Under the pieces are notes generated by a model. The model worked only from the letters and a program-made list of their open reading frames with translations. It made no database searches and was not told where the DNA came from. DNA of 64,000 bases from Mycobacterium colombiense. Its GTDB lineage: Bacteria; Actinomycetota; Actinomycetes; Mycobacteriales; Mycobacteriaceae. Numbering within the stretch: the stretch's first letter is position 1; each line of letters opens with the position of its first letter. Both the position numbers and the translations under genes were made by a program. Of this stretch, positions 52,101 through 60,897 are shown one piece after another. The stretch is taken from positions 34,882 through 98,881 of the forward strand of contig NZ_LZKI01000047.1 in the NCBI RefSeq assembly GCF_001672755.1, in the 5' to 3' direction.

Positions 52101-53358
52101 ACACAAGACCCCGCCAACCCTGACGCTCACGCTGCCCCGCCCCACCGAGGTCACCGGGGTGCGCCTGGCCCCGAGCCGGTCGACGTTGCCCGCGCACCCG
52201 ACGATGGTGGCCGTCAACCTGGGCGACGGTCCGCAAGCCGCAGCGATGAAACCCGACGGCGCGCAGACGGTGCCGTTGAAACCCCGGGTGACCGACACCG
52301 TGACCATCAGCCTGCTCAATTGGCAGGACATCATCGACCGCAACGCCTTGGGTTTCGACCAGCTCAAGCCGCCCGGGCTGGCCGAGGTCGCGGCGCTGGG
52401 CGTCGACGGCAACCCGATCGCGCCCGCTGACGCGGCCCGCAACCGCACCCGGGAGATCCGCGTCGGCTGCGATCGCGGACCCGTCGTCGCGGTCGCGGGC
52501 CGGTTCGTGCACACCGCCATCCACACCACCGTGGGGGCAATCCTGGATGACGCCCCCGTCGCCGCGGTGCCTTGCGAACGCGACCCGATCGCGCTGCCCG
52601 CCGGCCAACAAGAGCTGCTGATCAGCCCCGGGGCCCAATTCGTCGTGGACGGAGCCGAACTGACCACGCCGGCCGCCACCGAAGTCGCACGGCCGCTGCG
52701 TGTTTCGTCATGGCGGAGCTGGGGGCCGGATCGCCGCGAAGTGCAGGCGCCCGCCTCGTCAACCTCCCGGGTGCTGGTCATCCCGGAAAGCATCAACCCG
52801 GGCTGGGTGGCGCGCACCGGCACCGGCGCCCGCTTGACGCCGATCGCCGTCAACGGGTGGCAGCAGGGCTGGCTGGTGCCCGCAGGCGACCCGGGCACCA
52901 TCACGCTGACCTTCGCCTCCAACTCGCTCTACCGCGCCGGCCTGGCGGTGGGCCTGGCGCTGCTGCCGCTGCTGGCGATGCTCGCGCTCTGGCGCCGCCG
53001 AAGGAAGGACGACAAAGACGCGCCCGCGCGGCCATGGCGGCCCGGCCCATGGGCGGCCGTCCCGGCGCTGGCCGCCGCGGGGGTGATCGCCGGCCTGGGC
53101 GGTGTCGCGGCGATGGGGGCCGCGCTGGGTCTGCGGTACGCGCTGCGCCAGGGGCGCTGGGAACGCCTCAGCGTGCTGGGCAGCGCCGGGGGTCTGATCC
53201 TGGCCGGCGCGGTGCTGTCACGACAGCCGTGGCGGTCCGCCGACGGCTACGCCGGCCATTCCGCCGGTGTCCAGCTGCTGGCGCTGATTTCGCTTGCGGT
53301 GCTTGCCGCTTCGGTGGTTGCGCTCCCCGAACGTGCGCCGGGGCCGGGCGACGAATAG
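49183..53358 (+). CDS. aftD: Arabinofuranosyltransferase AftD
   Basis: About 1391 residues, matching AftD (Rv0236c, about 1400). AftD adds arabinofuranose to arabinogalactan/lipoarabinomannan from a lipid-linked donor. The N-terminal half (to about 430) is a GT-C type membrane domain with many helices, including the periplasmic loop NLWNSELPFGQAQNQAYGYL. The middle region (about 600-1200) is soluble and carbohydrate-binding-like. The C-terminus has four more helices from about 1240. The start is unclear: TTG 49183 is the first usable codon in frame, yet similarity to AftD begins some 5 codons earlier, where no ATG, GTG or TTG exists; the nearby ATG at 49149 is out of frame. Confidence 0.9.
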   Translation: MWLVGAVALALTFAQSPGRIAPDTKLDLTANPLRFLARATNLWNSELPFGQAQNQAYGYLFPHGTFFLVGHALGVPGWITQRLWWALLLTVGFWGLLRVAEALGIGSPASRVIAAAAFALSPRVLTTLGSISSETLPMMLAPWVLLPTILALRADGGRSVRALAGQAGLAIALMGAVNAIATAAGCLPAVIWWACHRPNRLWWRYTGWWLVALVLATLWWVVALVMLRAISPPFLDFIESSGVTTQWSSLVEMLRGTDSWTPYVAPTATAGAPLVTGSAAVLGTCLVAAAGLAGLAGRAMPARGRLVTMLLVGVVLMAAGYSGGLGSPVAHAVQAFLDAGGAPLRNVHKLGSVIRIPVVLGLAQLLGRIPLPGSAPMSVWLRAFAHPERDKRLATAIVVVTALMVSTSLAWTGRLAPPGTFTAIPQYWHEAADWLTEHNTGTPTPGRVLVVPGAPFATQVWGTSHDEPLQVLGASPWGVRDSIPLTPPQTIRALDSVQRLFAAGRPSAGLADTLARQGISYLALRNDLDPDTSRSARPILVHRAIDGSPGLRKVAQFGAPVGPGTLAGFVADSGLRPRYPAVEIYRVGDDSDPATPYFVDTDRLARVDGGPEALLRLDERRRLLGQPPLGPALLTADARGAGLPVDAGVTITDTPVARETDYGRVDHHSSAIRAPGDARHTYNRVPDYPVPGADPVSGAWTGGRITVSSSSSDSTAMPDVAPATSPAAAIDGDSATAWVSNSLQAAVGQWMRIDFDHPVTNAAITLTPSATAVGAQVRRILIETATGSTTLRFDEPGKPLAAALPYGETPWVRIIAAGTDDGSAGVQFGITDLSITQYDASGFAHQVDLRHTVRVPGPPPGSPIAGWDLGSELMGRPGCAAAPDGVRCAPSMALAPEEPVNFSRTLTVPAPMSVTPTVWVRPRQGPKLADLIAEPNTTVAHGDSDTVDVLGSAYAAADGDPATAWTAPQRVVQHKTPPTLTLTLPRPTEVTGVRLAPSRSTLPAHPTMVAVNLGDGPQAAAMKPDGAQTVPLKPRVTDTVTISLLNWQDIIDRNALGFDQLKPPGLAEVAALGVDGNPIAPADAARNRTREIRVGCDRGPVVAVAGRFVHTAIHTTVGAILDDAPVAAVPCERDPIALPAGQQELLISPGAQFVVDGAELTTPAATEVARPLRVSSWRSWGPDRREVQAPASSTSRVLVIPESINPGWVARTGTGARLTPIAVNGWQQGWLVPAGDPGTITLTFASNSLYRAGLAVGLALLPLLAMLALWRRRRKDDKDAPARPWRPGPWAAVPALAAAGVIAGLGGVAAMGAALGLRYALRQGRWERLSVLGSAGGLILAGAVLSRQPWRSADGYAGHSAGVQLLALISLAVLAASVVALPERAPGPGDE

Positions 53359-53445
53359 TCGGCCGGGCTATTGGCTACCCGTTTACCGGCTGATTGACTG
53401 GATATGCGGGTTGGCGTAACCGTCACCAACCGAGGAGTTAGCGCC

Positions 53446-54897
53446 ATGGACTGGTTTTCCGCACCCGAATATTGGGTGGGCAGACTGGTGCTCGAGCGCG
53501 GCGCCGCGGCGATCTACCTGCTCGGCTTCGTTGCCGCCGCGACCCAGTTCCGTGCGCTCATCGGCGAGCGCGGCATCCTGCCCATCCCGCAGTTCTTGGC
53601 GAGGCAATCCTTTTGGCGCACCCCGAGCCTGTTCCACCTGCGCTATTCGGATCGGCTGTTCGCAGCCGTCTCCTGGTTCGGTGCGGCGCTGTCGGTGGCG
53701 ATCGTCGCCGGGGCCGCCGACGCGGTGCCGTTGTGGGGCGCGATGGCGATGTGGCTGGTGCTGTGGATGCTCTACCTGTCGATCGTCAACGTCGGGCAGA
53801 CCTGGTACTCGTTCGGCTGGGAGTCGCTGCTGCTCGAAACCGGCTTCCTGATGATCTTCCTGGGCAATCACGACGTGGCGCCCCCGGTGCTGACGCTCTG
53901 GATGGTTCGCCTGCTGCTGTTTCGGGTCGAGTTCGGTGCGGGACTGATCAAGATGCGCGGCGACCCGTGCTGGCGCGATCTGACGTGTTTGTACTACCAC
54001 CACGAGACGCAACCCATGCCGGGGCCGTTGAGCTGGTTCTTCCACCATCTTCCCAAACCCCTGCACCGAGTTGAGGTGGCGGGCAACCATTTCGCACAGC
54101 TGATCGTGCCGTTCGGATTGTTCGCGCCGCAGCCAGCGGCCAGTGTGGCCGCCGCGATCATCGTGATCACTCAGTTGTGGCTGGTCGCCTCGGGCAATTT
54201 CGCGTGGCTCAATTGGGTGACGATCGTGTTGGCGTTCAGCGCCATCGACGACGCGTCGTTCGCGCTGCTGCTGCCCAAGGGCCTCGTCCCGGCGCATACG
54301 GGCCTGGCGGCCACACCCCTGTGGTTCGTCGGGCTGGTGACCGCCGTCACCGCCGCGGTGCTGTTCATGAGTTACTGGCCGCTGGCCAACATGTTGTCCT
54401 CCCGGCAGCGAATGAATATGTCGTTCAATTCATTTCATTTGGTGAACACCTACGGCGCGTTCGGCAGCATCGGGCGGATCCGCCGCGAGGTGGTGATCGA
54501 AGGCACCGACGAGGCCGTCATCACCAGCCAAACCGTGTGGAAGGAATACGAATTCAAGGGCAAGCCGGGGACGCCGCGCCGGCTGCCGCGACAGTGGGCG
54601 CCGTATCATCTGCGCCTGGACTGGCTGATGTGGTTCGCCGCGATCTCGCCGGGGTACGCGCAGCCGTGGCTGAGGCCGTTCTTGCAGCGACTGCTGGAAA
54701 ACGATCGACCAACCCTACGGTTGTTGCGCCACAACCCGTTTCCCGATTCACCGCCCCGGTATGTGCGGGCACAGCTCTACCAGTACCGGTTCACCACGCC
54801 GGCCGAGCTGCGCCACGATCGGGCGTGGTGGCATCGCGCCCTGATCGGCGGTTACGTGCCACCGATGGCCCTGTCGACGACGACGAGCGCCAACTGA
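53446..54897 (+). CDS. LMF1-like multi-pass membrane protein (Rv0235c-like)
   Basis: This 483-residue protein is close to Rv0235c (482) in length and related to lipase maturation factor 1 (PF06762). Several helices occupy the first 300 residues (for example YLLGFVAAATQF, VAPPVLTLWMVRLLLFRVEF, VTAAVLFMSYWPLANML). The soluble C-terminal domain has YNTYGAFG-like VNTYGAFGSIGRIRREVVIE (about 330-350) and FKGKPGTPRRLPRQWAPYHL, a hallmark of the family. ATG 53446 follows GAGGAGTTAGCGCC. It follows aftD by 87 bp on the same strand. Role unknown; assistance in folding or export of envelope enzymes is a guess. Confidence 0.8.
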   Translation: MDWFSAPEYWVGRLVLERGAAAIYLLGFVAAATQFRALIGERGILPIPQFLARQSFWRTPSLFHLRYSDRLFAAVSWFGAALSVAIVAGAADAVPLWGAMAMWLVLWMLYLSIVNVGQTWYSFGWESLLLETGFLMIFLGNHDVAPPVLTLWMVRLLLFRVEFGAGLIKMRGDPCWRDLTCLYYHHETQPMPGPLSWFFHHLPKPLHRVEVAGNHFAQLIVPFGLFAPQPAASVAAAIIVITQLWLVASGNFAWLNWVTIVLAFSAIDDASFALLLPKGLVPAHTGLAATPLWFVGLVTAVTAAVLFMSYWPLANMLSSRQRMNMSFNSFHLVNTYGAFGSIGRIRREVVIEGTDEAVITSQTVWKEYEFKGKPGTPRRLPRQWAPYHLRLDWLMWFAAISPGYAQPWLRPFLQRLLENDRPTLRLLRHNPFPDSPPRYVRAQLYQYRFTTPAELRHDRAWWHRALIGGYVPPMALSTTTSAN

Positions 54898-54912
54898 GCA
54901 CCGGGCAATCGG

Positions 54913-56067
54913 CTACTTCTGGTAGGACAGCGCCCCGGTGCCCGCGAGCTTGCCGCCCTCGACGATCAGGTACTCGGGGCGGATGGGCTTTCCGGCGAAC
55001 CAGCTCTCCAGGATTTCCCTGGTGCCGGCCGCATAACGCGCCTGGGCGGACAGCGTAGTGCCCGAAACATGCGGTGTCATGGCGTTATTCGGCATGGTGC
55101 GCCACGGATGGTCGGGTGGCGGAGGCTGCGGATACCACACGTCTCCGGCATAGCCCGCCAGCTGACCGGACTTCAGGGCGGCCGCGATCGCCTCCGGCAC
55201 GGTCTCCTCGGCGCGGGCCGTGTTGACGATGTAGGAGCCCCGGCGCATGGTCGCGATCAGCTGCTCGTTGAACATCCGGCGGGTGTCGTCGTACAGCGGC
55301 GAGTGGATGGACACCACGTCGACCGCCTGCACCAGCGACTCGACCGTGGGGTGAAACGTGACGTTGAGTTGTCTCTCGGCCTCCGGTGCCAGCCGGCGGG
55401 TGTCGGTGTAGTGCAGGTTGACGTCGAATGGTGCCAGCCGGCGCAGCACGGCACGCCCGATCCGGCCGGCCGCGATCAACCCGACGTCCATCCCCTCCAG
55501 GTCGTAGGCGCGTTGGGCGCAATCGGCGATGTTCCAGCCGCCCTCGGCCGCCCACCGGTGTGAGGGCACGAAATTGCGCACCAGCGCCAGGATCTGCATC
55601 ACCGTGTGCTCGGCGACGCTGATGCTGTTGCTGTATGTCACCTCGGCCACGGTGATCCCGCGCTGCTGGGCCGCGTCCAGATCCACGTGATCCGAGCCGA
55701 TGCCCGCGGTCAGCGCCAGCTTGAGCCTGGGGGCGCGGGCGATGCGTTCCGCGGTCAGGTAAGCCGGCCAAAACGGCTGGGAAATCACGATTTCCGCGTC
55801 GGCCAGCTCACGCTCGAATTCCGAGTCGGGGCCGTCCTTGTCCGACGTCACCACCAGATCATGGCCGGCGTCTTCGAAGAACCGGCGCAGCCCCAGGGCA
55901 CCCGAGACGCAGCCGAGCAGCTCACCGGGGGTGAAGTCGATCTTCGACGGCGTCGGCACGGTGCTGCCGTCGGGGTATCCCCGGATGGTCGGGATGCTGT
56001 CGCGCGCGTAGTTCGGCGGGTACCCGTCGACGGGGTCGGGATAGAGCACCATCACACACTTGGCCAT
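54913..56067 (-). CDS. fdh: NAD-dependent formate dehydrogenase
   Basis: This 384-residue cytosolic enzyme oxidises formate to CO2 with NAD+. It is very similar to the M. vaccae/Pseudomonas FDH: DFTPGELLGCVSGALGLRR, VVTSDKDGPDSEFERELADA and GIGSDHVDL match. Catalytic positions are N147, R285 (NTAR), Q314 and H333 (PHVSG); D222 in HYTD keeps NAD+ preference. Three cysteines of the classic enzyme are serine here (SYSNS-type position 146, HSPL 256, LES 355), and the C-terminal tail of about 17 residues is absent. ATG 56067 follows AAGGAGAATTCG. A LysR gene lies directly upstream on the same strand. Confidence 0.95.
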   Translation of the reverse strand: MAKCVMVLYPDPVDGYPPNYARDSIPTIRGYPDGSTVPTPSKIDFTPGELLGCVSGALGLRRFFEDAGHDLVVTSDKDGPDSEFERELADAEIVISQPFWPAYLTAERIARAPRLKLALTAGIGSDHVDLDAAQQRGITVAEVTYSNSISVAEHTVMQILALVRNFVPSHRWAAEGGWNIADCAQRAYDLEGMDVGLIAAGRIGRAVLRRLAPFDVNLHYTDTRRLAPEAERQLNVTFHPTVESLVQAVDVVSIHSPLYDDTRRMFNEQLIATMRRGSYIVNTARAEETVPEAIAAALKSGQLAGYAGDVWYPQPPPPDHPWRTMPNNAMTPHVSGTTLSAQARYAAGTREILESWFAGKPIRPEYLIVEGGKLAGTGALSYQK

Positions 56068-56171
56068 CGAATTCTCCTTCAACCGGCGATCACGCCCAGT
56101 CTCGGAGCGCGCCTGCCCCGGTGTCCAAGACACGATTCCGACCGGCTGATAGGCGGCGCCGATCAGCGCGG

Positions 56172-57083
56172 CTAGGACGGCTCGCTGAGCGTCGCGCCGA
56201 TGCGGGCCTCGCGCGCGGTCCGCCGTAGCGCGCGCGCCAGCAGCGAGCCCGGCTCCGCCCGGTTGGTCACCAGCGCGATCAACGCGGTGACCGACGGGCG
56301 CCGCAGCGGCAGCACGGCCACCCCGGCCGGCACGCCCAGGGTGTGAATCCACGGTTGCGGCACGATGCTCGCCCACCGGCCGGTGCGCACGTGCGCGAAC
56401 AGCGCGGCCACGGAATCGGTTTCCAGCCGCGGGGTGACCTGCAGCCCATGGGTGGCCAATGCGTCGTCGATGACCCGGCGGCCCCGCATGCCCTGCGTCA
56501 GCAGGCACAGCGGCAACTGCACGGCGTCCGACCACGCGATCGTTTTCGCCTCGCCGCCAAGCAGTTCGGCGGCGGCGATGAGCACCGGCTGCTCGTGGTA
56601 CAGCGGGGTGACCAGGAGATCGGCCGTGTCCTGCTGGTCCGGATACAAGATGCCCGCGTCCAATTCGAACTTGCGGACCCGCTCCACGATGCCGGCCGAG
56701 CGCAGGTTGACCTCGAGCTGGACGCGCACCAACGGATGCGCCGCGCAGAACGGATCCGTAAGCAGCGCAACGGTGGTCGAGGCGGCCGGCACCACGCCGA
56801 GCCGCAGCTCGCCGGTCAGGCCGGCCCGCAACGCGGTGACCTCCTGTTTGAGGGCGTCGCGGTCGGCCAGAATGCGGCGCGCCCACGGCACCAGCCGCTC
56901 GCCCTCCGGGGTGAGACCCTCGAACTTCTGACCGCGCCGCACCAGCGGGACGTTGAGTTCGGATTCGAGCTTGCGGATGGCTTCCGACAGCGCGGGCTGC
57001 GACACGTAACAGGCGCGCGCGGCGCGCGCGAAGTGGCGCTCTTGAGCGAGCGCGACGAAGTACTCCAGCTGACGGAACAGCAT
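56172..57083 (-). CDS. LysR family transcriptional regulator
   Basis: This 303-residue regulator has the typical LysR HTH at residues 3-60 (FRQLEYFVALAQERHFARAA; VSQPALSEAIRKLESELNVP) and an effector-binding domain of two periplasmic-binding lobes (LRLGVVPAASTTVALLTDPF; DAGILYPDQQD). ATG 57083. It is transcribed in the same direction as fdh, 104 bp upstream of it, so control of fdh in response to formate or a related metabolite is likely but unproven. The arrangement is tandem rather than the classical divergent LysR/target layout. Confidence 0.85.
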   Translation of the reverse strand: MLFRQLEYFVALAQERHFARAARACYVSQPALSEAIRKLESELNVPLVRRGQKFEGLTPEGERLVPWARRILADRDALKQEVTALRAGLTGELRLGVVPAASTTVALLTDPFCAAHPLVRVQLEVNLRSAGIVERVRKFELDAGILYPDQQDTADLLVTPLYHEQPVLIAAAELLGGEAKTIAWSDAVQLPLCLLTQGMRGRRVIDDALATHGLQVTPRLETDSVAALFAHVRTGRWASIVPQPWIHTLGVPAGVAVLPLRRPSVTALIALVTNRAEPGSLLARALRRTAREARIGATLSEPS

Positions 57084-57325
57084 GCGCCTATTCGATCATG
57101 TGTCGCCCGCCGGTAAATATTTGCTGCGCGGCTGTCAACGATCCGTTAACCGAGTGGCCGATTCCACATCGAGCCCTGATGGTGAGAGTACGACGCCGCA
57201 GAACGTGGTGTCCCGAGGTTGGCGCGGACGGTGCGGTCCGAGTCTTGTCGGTGTGAGCCTCTCCGGTCAGTGGGTTCACCTGGCGCAGACCGTCGACTTC
57301 CAAACCAGTTGTTCGAGAGATGCTC

Positions 57326-57754
57326 ATGTCTAAACTTGTTGCCTCCGTGTCGGTTTTCGTTCTCTCTGCGGTCGGACTGATAGCACCTACCCAGGCCCAG
57401 GCCCAGGCCGGCTTCATCGTGATCGCTGGGTCCGACTCCAGCCGTTCAGTCGAAACCACGGCGGGCGGCAACCTTGCCAGCCTGAGTTCGGTTGAAGAGT
57501 ATGCGGTGAGCCATTGCGCCGAGCGGCATGGCTCAACCGACTGCCGCGTTCTTGCCGAAGGGCTGGGTGGCTGTGTGGCACTCACCGACACTGGTCATGG
57601 CTTCGTCGGGGCATGGGGCGCCACCCGCAGCGCCGCCGGAGCCGCTGCGGTGGCCAAGGTGGGGCGGCCGGGGGCGGCCGTGGCCGTCGCCCGCTGCGTA
57701 GGCGATCCCGGACTCAACTTCTCCGGCACGAACTCGTTTCTGATCACGCAGTAG
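57326..57754 (+). CDS. Small secreted DUF4189-type protein
   Basis: This 142-residue precursor has a signal peptide (MSKLVASVSVFVLSAVGLIA, cleavage likely after AQAQA near residue 28). The mature domain has the DUF4189-like pattern of GxxWG repeats and cysteines (SHCAERHGSTDCRVLAEGLG; GCVALTDTGHGFVGAWGATR; VARCVGDPG). ATG 57326 follows GAGAGATGCTC; an ATG two codons upstream is also in frame. Codon use is somewhat less GC-biased than the neighbours. Function unknown. It lies between the divergent LysR gene and the AlsS-like gene. Confidence 0.7.
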   Translation: MSKLVASVSVFVLSAVGLIAPTQAQAQAGFIVIAGSDSSRSVETTAGGNLASLSSVEEYAVSHCAERHGSTDCRVLAEGLGGCVALTDTGHGFVGAWGATRSAAGAAAVAKVGRPGAAVAVARCVGDPGLNFSGTNSFLITQ

Positions 57755-57776
57755 CCCTACGCGTCGACGGCAGTTC

Positions 57777-59426
57777 TCACAGCGTTTCGTCCAGCTCGCC
57801 GAGGCGGTCGGTCAACCGCAGATTCTCGGAGTAGTCGACCGGGCAACTGATCAGCGAGACACCGTCGTCGTCGAGCGCGGTCCGCAGCGTCGGCAGCAGC
57901 TCGTCGGCGCTGCTGATCCGATATCCCTTGGCGCCGAAGCTTTCCGCGTACGTGACCACGTCGGGGTTGTTGAACTTCACATAGTAGTGAGCCCCGAGCT
58001 CGAGGTCCATCTTCCATTCGATGAGGCCGTAACCGCCGTCCTCCCAGATCAGCACCACCAGCGGGATGCGCTCGCGCACGGCGGTCTCGATCTCCTGCGA
58101 GTTCATCAGGAACGCGCCGTCGCCGACGACGGCCAGCACCTTGCAATCCGGCTGCGCGAGCTTGACGCCCAGCGCCCCCGGTAGGGCAAAACTCATGGTG
58201 GACAACCCGTTTGAGATCAGGCAGGTGTTCCGCTCGTACGTCGGGTAGAGCCGGGCCATCCACATCTTGGTGGCACCCGTGTCGACCAGGACGACGTCGC
58301 TGCGGCCCAGGGCCGCGCGGGTGTCGGCGACCACCCGCGCCGGCGCCAGCGGGTAGCGCGAATCCTGTTGACCCCGCGCGAATTCCTCGGCCAACAGGCC
58401 CGAACCGGGCACCTCGGCGGCGTGAGCAAAGGTGTGGCCGGACAGCGCGTCGGTCAGGGCGTTCAGCGAATCGCTGATGTCGCCGATGATCCCCACGTCC
58501 ACCGAGTAGTGCGCGTCGACCTCGGCCGGGAACCGGTGGATGTGGATGATCTTCTTGTCGGCCTGCGGGTTGATCCGCACCGGGTCGAACTCCTGCAACT
58601 CGTAGCCGACGGCGATGACGGCGTCGGCGTTGTCGAACCCGAAGTTGACGTAGTCGTGCCGCATGAACCCCAGCGTGCCGATGCTGTTGGGGTGGTCGTC
58701 GGGCATGACGCCCTTGCCGTGAAAGGTGTTGGCCACTTGGATGCCGAACTCTTCGGAGAAGCGCACCAGGGCTTTGGTGGCGTCGGCGCGCGCGGCGCCG
58801 TGCCCGGCCAGCAGCACCGGGCGCTTCGCGTTGCGCAGGACGTCGACGGCGCGCGCCACCTGGCGGGGGGCCGGGGCGTCGGGGCGGACGACGTTGCGCG
58901 GCAACGGTCCCAGGTCGTAGTCGGTGTCGTCGGCGTCGATGTGCTCGGGCACGGCCAGGTAGACCGCGGCCGGGCGCTCGGACTCGGCGAGCTTGAACGC
59001 CTTGCGGACCATCTCGGGGATGGCGCGCGCGGTCGGGATGCCCGCCGCCCATCGGGTGATGGGGGCGAACATCGAGACCAGGTCGACGTACTGGTGTGAC
59101 TCCTTGAACTCCCGGTCGTGACCCACCTGCGCGGAGATGGCGACCAGCGGGGTGCTGTTGGTGGTGGCGTCAGCAGTCCCGAGCTGCATGTTGATCGCGC
59201 CGGGCCCCAACGTGGCCGACACCACCGCGGCCCGCCCGGTAACCCTGCCGTACATCTCCGCCATGAACGAGGCGGCCTGCTCGTGCCGGGTGAGCACGTA
59301 GCGGATGGTCGAGGACGCCGCCAGCGCCTGCACGAACCGGATGTTCTCCTCGCCGGGCACCCCGAATACGACGGAAACACCCTCATTTTCCAGGCACTTG
59401 ACGATCAGCTCAGCGGCTTTGCTCAT
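57777..59426 (-). CDS. Thiamine-diphosphate enzyme, AlsS/2-oxoacid decarboxylase-like
   Basis: This 549-residue enzyme has the three-domain acetolactate-synthase fold. The ThDP-activating Glu is in LTRHEQAASFMAEMYGRVTG (about 46-65), and the cofactor-binding motif is GDGAFLMNSQEIETA with the later NPDVV segment. Over its length it most resembles catabolic AlsS-type proteins (MWMARLYPTYERNTCLISNG). It lacks obvious FAD-binding features. Cyanobacterial proteins of this annotation next to an SSADH gene are 2-oxoglutarate decarboxylases. Here gabD1 (SSADH) starts only 90 bp away, divergently, which makes that activity a real alternative. Start ATG 59426 follows GGGAGGTGTCGG. Confidence 0.7.
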   Translation of the reverse strand: MSKAAELIVKCLENEGVSVVFGVPGEENIRFVQALAASSTIRYVLTRHEQAASFMAEMYGRVTGRAAVVSATLGPGAINMQLGTADATTNSTPLVAISAQVGHDREFKESHQYVDLVSMFAPITRWAAGIPTARAIPEMVRKAFKLAESERPAAVYLAVPEHIDADDTDYDLGPLPRNVVRPDAPAPRQVARAVDVLRNAKRPVLLAGHGAARADATKALVRFSEEFGIQVANTFHGKGVMPDDHPNSIGTLGFMRHDYVNFGFDNADAVIAVGYELQEFDPVRINPQADKKIIHIHRFPAEVDAHYSVDVGIIGDISDSLNALTDALSGHTFAHAAEVPGSGLLAEEFARGQQDSRYPLAPARVVADTRAALGRSDVVLVDTGATKMWMARLYPTYERNTCLISNGLSTMSFALPGALGVKLAQPDCKVLAVVGDGAFLMNSQEIETAVRERIPLVVLIWEDGGYGLIEWKMDLELGAHYYVKFNNPDVVTYAESFGAKGYRISSADELLPTLRTALDDDGVSLISCPVDYSENLRLTDRLGELDETL

Positions 59427-59516
59427 CCGACACCTCCCTTAGGGGAACGATAGTGGCAGGCTGGGTGTTGGACTTTCAGCCGCCAAGCAACACGACCCCA
59501 ATGAAGGAGGGCCGAC

Positions 59517-60893
59517 GTGCCCATCGCCACCATTAACCCGGCTACCGGCGAGACAGTGAAGACCTTCACCCCGGCCACCGACCAAGAAGTCGACGCCGCG
59601 ATTGCCCGTGCCTACGAACGCTTCCTCGACTACCGTCACAACACCACGTTTGCCCAGCGTGCCCAGTGGGCAAACGCCACCGCCGACCTTCTGGAGAAAG
59701 AGGCCGACGAGGTCGGCGCCATGATGACTCTGGAGATGGGCAAGACGCTGGCATCGGCAAAGGCTGAAGCGCTCAAGTGCGCCAAGGGTTTTCGCTACTA
59801 CGCCGAGAACGCTGAGAAACTGCTCGCCGACGAGCCCGCCGAGGCGTCGAAGGTCGGGGCAAAGCGGGCATACACCCGCTGGCAGCCACTCGGCGTGGTG
59901 CTGGCCGTGATGCCGTGGAACTTCCCGCTGTGGCAGGCCGTCCGATTCGCCGCGCCCGCGCTGATGGCCGGCAACGTCGGGATCCTCAAGCATGCCTCCA
60001 ACGTGCCGCAGTCGGCGCTGTACCTCTCCGACGTCATCGCCCGCGGCGGCTTCCCGGAGGGCTGCTTCCAAACGCTGCTCGTCTCGTCCAGCGCCGTCGA
60101 ACGGATCCTGCGCGATCCCCGGGTCGCGGCCGCCACCCTGACCGGCAGCGAACCGGCCGGCCAGTCCGTCGCCGCCATCTGTGGTGACGAGATCAAGCCC
60201 ACCGTGATGGAACTCGGCGGCAGTGACCCGTTCATCGTGATGCCGTCGGCGGACCTGGACGAGGCCGTCAAGACCGCGGTCAAGGCGCGGGTGCAGAACA
60301 ACGGCCAGTCCTGCATCGCCGCCAAGCGGTTCATCGTCCACACCGACATCTACGAGGCGTTCGTCGACAAGTACGTCGAGCAGATGGAGGCATTGAAGGT
60401 CGGCGACCCGACCGACCCGGACACCGACGTGGGCCCGCTGGCCACCGAGTCGGGTCGCGACGAGATCGCCAAGCAGGTCGAGGACGCCGTCGCGGCCGGC
60501 GCGAAGGTGCGTACCGGCGGTAAGGCGCCCGACCAGCCGGGCTGGTTCTACCCGCCGACCGTGGTCACCGACATCACCAAAGACATGGCCCTATACACCG
60601 AGGAGGTCTTCGGTCCGGTCGCCTCGATGTACCGCGTGTCGGGCATCGACGAGGCCATCGAGATCGCCAACGCCACGACCTTCGGGCTTGGCTCCAACGC
60701 CTGGACCAACGACGAGGCCGAGCAGGAGCGCTTCATCGACGACATCGAAGCCGGCCAGGTCTTCATCAACGGCATGACGGTGTCCTACCCGGAGCTGGGC
60801 TTCGGCGGTGTCAAACGATCGGGCTACGGCCGCGAACTCGCCGGGCTCGGCATCCGCGCGTTCTGCAACGCCAAGACCGTCTGGGTCGGCTGA
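59517..60893 (+). CDS. gabD1: Succinate-semialdehyde dehydrogenase (NADP+) GabD1
   Basis: This 458-residue aldehyde dehydrogenase matches GabD1 (Rv0234c). The catalytic residues are E232 in MELGGSDPF and C266 in NNGQSCIAAK; the oxyanion Asn is in PWNFP (about 134). GTG 59517 has GAAGGAGGGCCGAC upstream. It turns succinate semialdehyde into succinate, the second half of the GABA shunt or of a 2-oxoglutarate decarboxylase bypass. The gene is divergent from the AlsS-like enzyme and convergent with the R2lox gene. Confidence 0.93.
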   Translation: MPIATINPATGETVKTFTPATDQEVDAAIARAYERFLDYRHNTTFAQRAQWANATADLLEKEADEVGAMMTLEMGKTLASAKAEALKCAKGFRYYAENAEKLLADEPAEASKVGAKRAYTRWQPLGVVLAVMPWNFPLWQAVRFAAPALMAGNVGILKHASNVPQSALYLSDVIARGGFPEGCFQTLLVSSSAVERILRDPRVAAATLTGSEPAGQSVAAICGDEIKPTVMELGGSDPFIVMPSADLDEAVKTAVKARVQNNGQSCIAAKRFIVHTDIYEAFVDKYVEQMEALKVGDPTDPDTDVGPLATESGRDEIAKQVEDAVAAGAKVRTGGKAPDQPGWFYPPTVVTDITKDMALYTEEVFGPVASMYRVSGIDEAIEIANATTFGLGSNAWTNDEAEQERFIDDIEAGQVFINGMTVSYPELGFGGVKRSGYGRELAGLGIRAFCNAKTVWVG

Positions 60894-60897
60894 CGGG

